NCBI RefSeq assembly: GCF_963666015.1
Contig: NZ_OY762555.1
Coordinates: forward strand, 1,302,001-1,366,000
DNA: 64,000 nt
From: an uncultured Sphaerochaeta sp.
Lineage (GTDB): Bacteria > Spirochaetota > Spirochaetia > Sphaerochaetales > Sphaerochaetaceae
Direction of reading: 5' to 3'
The position numbers and the translations under genes were made by a program. The notes beneath the pieces are model-generated. The model worked only from the letters and a program-made list of their open reading frames with translations, searched no databases and was not told where the DNA came from. Shown here piece by piece: positions 60,097 to 64,000 of this stretch. How positions within the stretch are numbered: position 1 is the first letter of the stretch; each line of letters opens with the position of its first letter.

Positions 60097-61122
60097 CTAC
60101 ACCTCATAGGAGAGCAAGGGCTTCCATCCATCATTGATGAACTGATCTGTTGTTCTGTTGCAACTTCCAAATGTGATGAACTCTTCCTCTTTCATGCCAT
60201 CCACCTCATATGCCTTCTGGAACTCATCGAGGGTCATCAATCGGTCTATGACATCTTGGTCTACAGGCTTGTCTATCTGCATTTCATACGGACCTTCCTC
60301 TCTAAGTAATTCATCCTGAATTCCTTTGGAGATGGACATAATCATTTTTGCCCCTGAGAGTGCCGTTACATGATATGCACCACGGCAACCTGCAGGCATA
60401 AGAACGGTATCATAGCCCCTCTCTGCAAAAAGTTTGTATGCTTTTTTGATACAGGCCGTACCTGCTTGCCTGATATCCGACTCACTGACTAGAGACTCTT
60501 GATCCTGGGCAACATCGCGCAGGTAATCATCCAGACGGCCAACCATCATGACCGCAATGGTAAGCGGTTCCTTGATTCCAGCCATTCTGGCACGTTCTTT
60601 TCCCCGTTTAGCAGCTTCTGCTACTGCTAGTACCTGCGGAACGGTAAAGCTAACCGTTGCAGCAACATTGAAACCGAGAGAGACGCACTCCTCATAGACC
60701 TTGATGCCTGCCTTGGTTGCAGGAAGTTTGATAACCACATTCTTATACCAGGATGCATACTGCTTCGCTTGAGCAAGCATATAGGAATAGTCCCCTGTCT
60801 TCAGGGGACTGGTCTGTGCACAGACATACCCCTGCCCGAAAGCTCCTTTCTCATGCATGGATGTGAACAACTCTGCATAGTACCCTGTGACAGCCTTGAT
60901 CAAGGCGAGAGCCTTTTCATCACCCTGCAAGTTCTTGGCAAGAGACTGTACGCGATCCTTCCACACCTCGGGATACGCCTGTAGTGTCTGATTTACGAGG
61001 AATGGATTGGTGGTCATCCCTACTGCACCATAAGAAAATGCTCGCTCTTGTTCATGGATATTGGCAGAGTCATGCCACCATATTGAGTCTGTCTCACTTG
61101 AAAGCCATTCTAGATAATTCAT
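60097..61122 (-). CDS. Transaldolase-family protein
   Basis: A 341-residue class I aldolase of the transaldolase family. Early GMTTNPFLV, the Schiff-base Lys in NVVIKLPATKAGI and the following GFNVAATVSFTVPQVLA are clear. The protein is longer than TalC (about 215) and differs from TalB in the N-terminus, so it could have another substrate. AAGGG lies before the ATG. A hairpin (CCCATCA/TGATGGG at 61140-61161) lies in its leader. Confidence 0.82.
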   Translation of the reverse strand: MNYLEWLSSETDSIWWHDSANIHEQERAFSYGAVGMTTNPFLVNQTLQAYPEVWKDRVQSLAKNLQGDEKALALIKAVTGYYAELFTSMHEKGAFGQGYVCAQTSPLKTGDYSYMLAQAKQYASWYKNVVIKLPATKAGIKVYEECVSLGFNVAATVSFTVPQVLAVAEAAKRGKERARMAGIKEPLTIAVMMVGRLDDYLRDVAQDQESLVSESDIRQAGTACIKKAYKLFAERGYDTVLMPAGCRGAYHVTALSGAKMIMSISKGIQDELLREEGPYEMQIDKPVDQDVIDRLMTLDEFQKAYEVDGMKEEEFITFGSCNRTTDQFINDGWKPLLSYEV

Positions 61123-61181
61123 GCAACCCTTCTATAAATCCCATCAATTGGTACTGATGGGATGCTTCATAAGAAAATTGA

Positions 61182-61209
61182 GTCAGAGTCCTTGTTAGAA
61201 AACCCTGAC
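61182..61209 (-). terminator. Terminator-like hairpin after the GarR-like gene
   Basis: Nine-bp imperfect stem (arms starting GTCAG and ending CTGAC) with a 10-base loop, read on the minus strand. AATTTTCTTA follows. It lies 13 bases after the reductase stop. Confidence 0.5.
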
Positions 61210-61221
61210 CCAACACAATTA

Positions 61222-62106
61222 TTACTTACGAACCTCAATGCCCGCTTCCTTCTCGTACCACTGGACAAGCCCGCCGTGGTCGTCCGAGCCCTTCCCGTCG
61301 GAGGAGAGGGACCTCATCATCTCGATGACCGAGCCAGTGAGAGGGGTCGGGGTCTTCACCGTTGCTGCGGTGTCAAGGGCGTTCTGCAGGTCCTTGATGT
61401 GCAGGTCGATGCGGAACCCGGGCCTGAAGTTCCCGTCCAGCACCAAAGGCGCCTTCGCGTCGAGGACCGTACTGCCGGCAAGTCCCCCACGGATAGCCCT
61501 GAACACCTTCTCGGGGTCCACGTCGGCCTTGGTGGCCAGCACCAGTGCCTCGCTCATCCCCGCGATGTTCGCCGCCACCATGATCTGGTTCGCCAGCTTG
61601 GTCGTGTTCCCGCTTCCGATCTCACCGACGAGGGTCACACTCCCGCCCATCACCTGCAGGATCGGCTCGACAACCTTGAAGGTGTCCTCCGGTCCGCCGA
61701 CCATGATCGCAAGGGTGCCGTCGATTGCCTTGGGCTCCCCGCCGGAGACCGGCGCGTCAAGCATGACCACTCCCTTCTCCGCCAGGGAGGCGGCAACCTC
61801 ACGGCTGACGATCGGGCTGATGGAGCTCATGTCCACCACCACCAGGCCTTCCCTGGCTCCCTCGATTACTCCGCCCTCGCCAAGTACCACTGTCTGCACA
61901 TGGGGCGAGTTGGGCAGCATCGTGACCACCACATCACTCTGCTGCGCCACTTCCTTCGCGCTCGCCGCCTCTGCGGCCCCGGCGGTGACCAGCTCAGCGA
62001 CCGCTTCCTTGTTGATGTCGTTCACGACCAGGCTGTAGCCGGCCTTGATGAGGTTCTTCGCCATGGGCTTTCCCATGATCCCGAGTCCTATGAATCCTAT
62101 CTTCAT
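61222..62106 (-). CDS. Tartronate-semialdehyde reductase-like protein (GarR/3-hydroxyisobutyrate dehydrogenase family)
   Basis: A 294-residue beta-hydroxyacid dehydrogenase. IGFIGLGIMGKPMAKNL NAD loop, DMSSISPIVSRE substrate segment, DAPVSGGEPKA and the catalytic Lys in GSGNTTKLANQIMV. GarR-type enzymes reduce tartronate semialdehyde to glycerate in glucarate and glyoxylate routes. AAGGAG precedes the ATG. The coding sequence is very GC-rich, like the transketolase genes upstream and the aldolase at 36159, and unlike other neighbours. Confidence 0.9.
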   Translation of the reverse strand: MKIGFIGLGIMGKPMAKNLIKAGYSLVVNDINKEAVAELVTAGAAEAASAKEVAQQSDVVVTMLPNSPHVQTVVLGEGGVIEGAREGLVVVDMSSISPIVSREVAASLAEKGVVMLDAPVSGGEPKAIDGTLAIMVGGPEDTFKVVEPILQVMGGSVTLVGEIGSGNTTKLANQIMVAANIAGMSEALVLATKADVDPEKVFRAIRGGLAGSTVLDAKAPLVLDGNFRPGFRIDLHIKDLQNALDTAATVKTPTPLTGSVIEMMRSLSSDGKGSDDHGGLVQWYEKEAGIEVRK

Positions 62107-62118
62107 CTCTCTTGCTCC

Positions 62119-63057
62119 TTACTTGCCGGCCAGGACGCTCCTGGCCTTCTTCGCGACATCCTCGCTCTCCAAGCCAAAGTGCCTGAGCAGGATCTCGTAG
62201 TTCTCCGCACTGGTGCCGTAGCGGTCACCCACCCCAAGCATCTCGATGGGCAGGCGGCTCTTGCCCAGCGCCTGGCACACCACGCTGCCGAGGCCCCCGA
62301 TCACATTGTGCTCCTCGGCGGTAACCACGCCCTTCACCCCCTCGCAGTAGCCGAGCAGCGCCTCGGTGTCCAGCGGCTTGATCGTCGACACGTTGACCAC
62401 ACGCGCGGAGATGCCTTCCTGGGCGAGGATCCTTGCAGCCTCCATGGACTGCTGCACCATCACGCCGGTGGCGAAGATCACCACGTCCCCTCCGTCGACC
62501 ATCTGGGTCATCTTGCCGATGTGGTACTCCTCATCGGGGTCGGTCACGATGGGCAGGTCGTTGCGGTTGATGCGCAGGTACATCGGGCCCTTCTCTTCCA
62601 CCATCGCCCTGACCATCTTCTCGGTCTCCACTGCGTCACAGGGGCTGAGCACCGTCATGTGGGGCAATACCTGCATCAGCGCGATGTCGTCGATGCTCTG
62701 GTGCGTCTTGCCGTCGCCGTAGTCCGAAAGCCCCGCGCTCGAGCCGCAGATCTTCACGTTCAGGTTCGCGATCGTGATCGAGGAGCGGATCTGGTCGTAG
62801 GCCCGCCCGGAGGCAAAGACCGCGAACGAGTTCATGAACGGGATCTTCCCCACAAGGGAAAGCCCTGCGGATACCGATGCCATGTTCTGCTCGGCGATCC
62901 CCATCTGGAAGTAGCGCTCGGGGTACTCGGCTGCGAACAGCTTGCTCATCGTGGAGTTGCCCAGGTCGGCTTCCAGCATCACGATATCCTTGTTGTCCTT
63001 TCCCAGCTCGACCAATGTCTCGCCGTAGGTTGTCCTCAGACTGTCTGTCGTCCTCAT
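62119..63057 (-). CDS. Transketolase, C-terminal half
   Basis: A 312-residue pyrimidine-binding plus C-terminal domain protein of a split transketolase. The catalytic Glu is in FQMGIAEQNM; MLEADLGNSTMSKLF and SDYGDGKTHQSIDDIA are typical. It overlaps the N-terminal half gene by 4 bases (ATGA) with GGAGG before the ATG at 63057. The halves together move two-carbon units between sugar phosphates; the exact ketose may differ from xylulose 5-phosphate. Very GC-rich. Confidence 0.93.
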   Translation of the reverse strand: MRTTDSLRTTYGETLVELGKDNKDIVMLEADLGNSTMSKLFAAEYPERYFQMGIAEQNMASVSAGLSLVGKIPFMNSFAVFASGRAYDQIRSSITIANLNVKICGSSAGLSDYGDGKTHQSIDDIALMQVLPHMTVLSPCDAVETEKMVRAMVEEKGPMYLRINRNDLPIVTDPDEEYHIGKMTQMVDGGDVVIFATGVMVQQSMEAARILAQEGISARVVNVSTIKPLDTEALLGYCEGVKGVVTAEEHNVIGGLGSVVCQALGKSRLPIEMLGVGDRYGTSAENYEILLRHFGLESEDVAKKARSVLAGK

Positions 63058-63902
63058 GCCTCTACCTCCTTCCTCATGCTGTCTATGCACTGCCATGCTA
63101 TCTTGTATTCCTCTTCCGTCATCGCCGCGTTGTGGTACTTCGCCTTGCCCTCCGCAAACGGGAAGCACTTGCCCTTGATGGTGTGTGCCATGATCGCAGT
63201 CGGCCCTTCCTTGTATGCCTTGGCAGCATCAAGGGCCCCCAGGACCTGCACCATGTCGTGCCCGTCGATCTCAATGACATTCCAGCCGAACGCCTTCCAC
63301 TTCTCCACCAGGTTCTCGATCGGGAAGATCTCGGCGGTCGTGCTGGTCGCCTGCACGCCGTTCCAGTCCACGAATGCGGTAAGGTTGCTCGCCTTGAACA
63401 CCGAGGCTGCCATCACGGCCTCCCACACCTGTCCCTCTGCAAGCTCCCCGTCCCCCAGGATCGTGTACACGCGGCTCTCGCTCTTATCCAGGGCAAGGCC
63501 GAGGGCGACACCCAGGGATACCGACAGTCCCTGTCCCAGGCTCCCGGTCACCGCCTCGATGCCCGGGGTCTTGTCCATGTCCGGGTGTCCCTGCAGGATC
63601 CCCTCGAATGTCTTCACCTTGCCCAGCTCGCTGCGGTCGAAGTACCCCAGCTCGGCAAGGCATGCATACTGCACCAAGACCGCGTGCCCCTTGCTCATGA
63701 TCAGCCGGTCACGGCTTGGATCCTTCGGGTCGTCCTTGTTCACCTTCATCGTGTGGAAGTACAGGGCCGCCATCACATCCGCTATCGAGCTGCTGCCGCC
63801 AAGGTGCCCCACCTTGCCCGGGGGGATCATCTCCAGGATGTTTGCCCTTACCTGGATCGCCTTCAGCTGCAGTTCCTTCACCAATTCTTGAGAATAGTTC
63901 AT
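63054..63902 (-). CDS. Transketolase, N-terminal half
   Basis: A 282-residue thiamine-diphosphate-binding half. The TPP motif is LGDGELAEGQVWEAV ending in FVDWNG; GKVGHLGGSSSIAD, SKGHAVLVQYA and TGSLGQGLS are classic transketolase segments. The ATG at 63902 has GGAG 5 bases upstream; the longer frame to 63941 overlaps the previous gene's stop without a good start. Coupled to the C-terminal half. GC-rich island member. Confidence 0.93.
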   Translation of the reverse strand: MNYSQELVKELQLKAIQVRANILEMIPPGKVGHLGGSSSIADVMAALYFHTMKVNKDDPKDPSRDRLIMSKGHAVLVQYACLAELGYFDRSELGKVKTFEGILQGHPDMDKTPGIEAVTGSLGQGLSVSLGVALGLALDKSESRVYTILGDGELAEGQVWEAVMAASVFKASNLTAFVDWNGVQATSTTAEIFPIENLVEKWKAFGWNVIEIDGHDMVQVLGALDAAKAYKEGPTAIMAHTIKGKCFPFAEGKAKYHNAAMTEEEYKIAWQCIDSMRKEVEA

Positions 63903-63934
63903 CTTCTCTCTCCTTACTTGTACAGGAATCGTGT

Positions 63935-64000
63935 TCAGCAACAGGTCACACCACCATCTACTGGCAGGGCAACTCCATTGATGAAAGAGGCCTCTTCGCT
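63935..64000 (-). CDS. SDR-family dehydrogenase, C-terminal end only (partial)
   Basis: The window edge cuts this gene. The last 21 residues read EEASFINGVALPVDGG followed by VTCC and a TGA at 63937-63935. This is the standard end of short-chain dehydrogenases. It lies 32 bases upstream of the transketolase N-half and would be co-transcribed. Its composition is only moderately GC-rich. Confidence 0.7.
   Translation of the reverse strand, partial: SEEASFINGVALPVDGGVTCC

Noticed and set aside
61162..63891. A 909-codon open frame on the plus strand opposite the GarR-like and transketolase genes
   Set aside because: Its translation is rich in His, Asp and Arg with no family motifs, and the minus strand encodes three clear enzymes with ribosome sites. 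It is a by-product of the high-GC third positions.

Overview
The window looks like a stretch of a spirochaete chromosome, most probably Sphaerochaeta or a close relative. This is inferred from moderate GC, the repeated exported-protein start ending FAAGSSE, a decarboxylase sodium pump, and a very dense set of carbohydrate ABC transporters and sugar-converting enzymes. I see no rRNA, tRNA, CRISPR array, phage or intact insertion sequence.

Layout. 1-4122: end of a sodium-pump decarboxylase (biotin subunit tail plus beta subunit), then a hydrolase, dCMP deaminase and PfkB-type sugar kinase. 4282-15705: a purine-type region with a BMP-family binding protein and ABC transporter, a fused Fe-S/molybdenum hydroxylase like selenium-dependent xanthine dehydrogenase, an AraC regulator, a guanine-deaminase-like amidohydrolase and an exported NUP-family protein. 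16021-23506: a mixed stretch with an NPD-type flavoenzyme, PPOX-like protein, chromate-type transporter, Fe-alcohol dehydrogenase, cupin, a sugar epimerase homologue with an altered metal site, a DUF89 protein and a lipoprotein acetolactate decarboxylase. 23612-23800 is the tail of a lost sugar permease.

23932-39494 is a sugar-acid region. An RpiR regulator leads 6-phosphogluconate dehydrogenase, a KDG-kinase-like enzyme, a Zn-dehydrogenase and a Gfo/Idh/MocA oxidoreductase. Then a TTGACA promoter carrying a GntR/HutC-type operator leads an AroE-like dehydrogenase, cupin glucose-6-phosphate isomerase, UlaG-like hydrolase, the GntR regulator, an unknown protein, a DeoC-like aldolase, a sigma-54 activator and an extended KDPG aldolase. 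A 2-hydroxyacid dehydrogenase and a gluconokinase-like FGGY kinase converge on it from the other strand.

40127-50503 (minus) is a ribose-type ABC transporter operon with two tandem FGGY kinases, ribokinase, aldo-keto reductase, polyol dehydrogenase, a cupin and one unknown protein. Its promoter region has a good match to a sigma-54 -24/-12 element. 52526-59029 (minus) is a xyloside-type operon: binding protein, two permeases, GH43 xylosidase, ThuA-like protein, Gfo/Idh/MocA oxidoreductase. 59330-64000 (minus) holds a KduD-like dehydrogenase, transaldolase-like protein, GarR-like reductase and split transketolase, which would take xylose-derived pentose phosphates into central metabolism.

Cross-cutting signals: five genes without a Shine-Dalgarno sequence have a -10 element 6-7 bases before their ATG, suggesting leaderless mRNAs. 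Two sharply bounded GC-rich islands (36159-37121 and 61222-63902) encode sugar-phosphate enzymes in a lower-GC background. Each of the three binding-protein genes is followed by a strong hairpin before its transporter partners.
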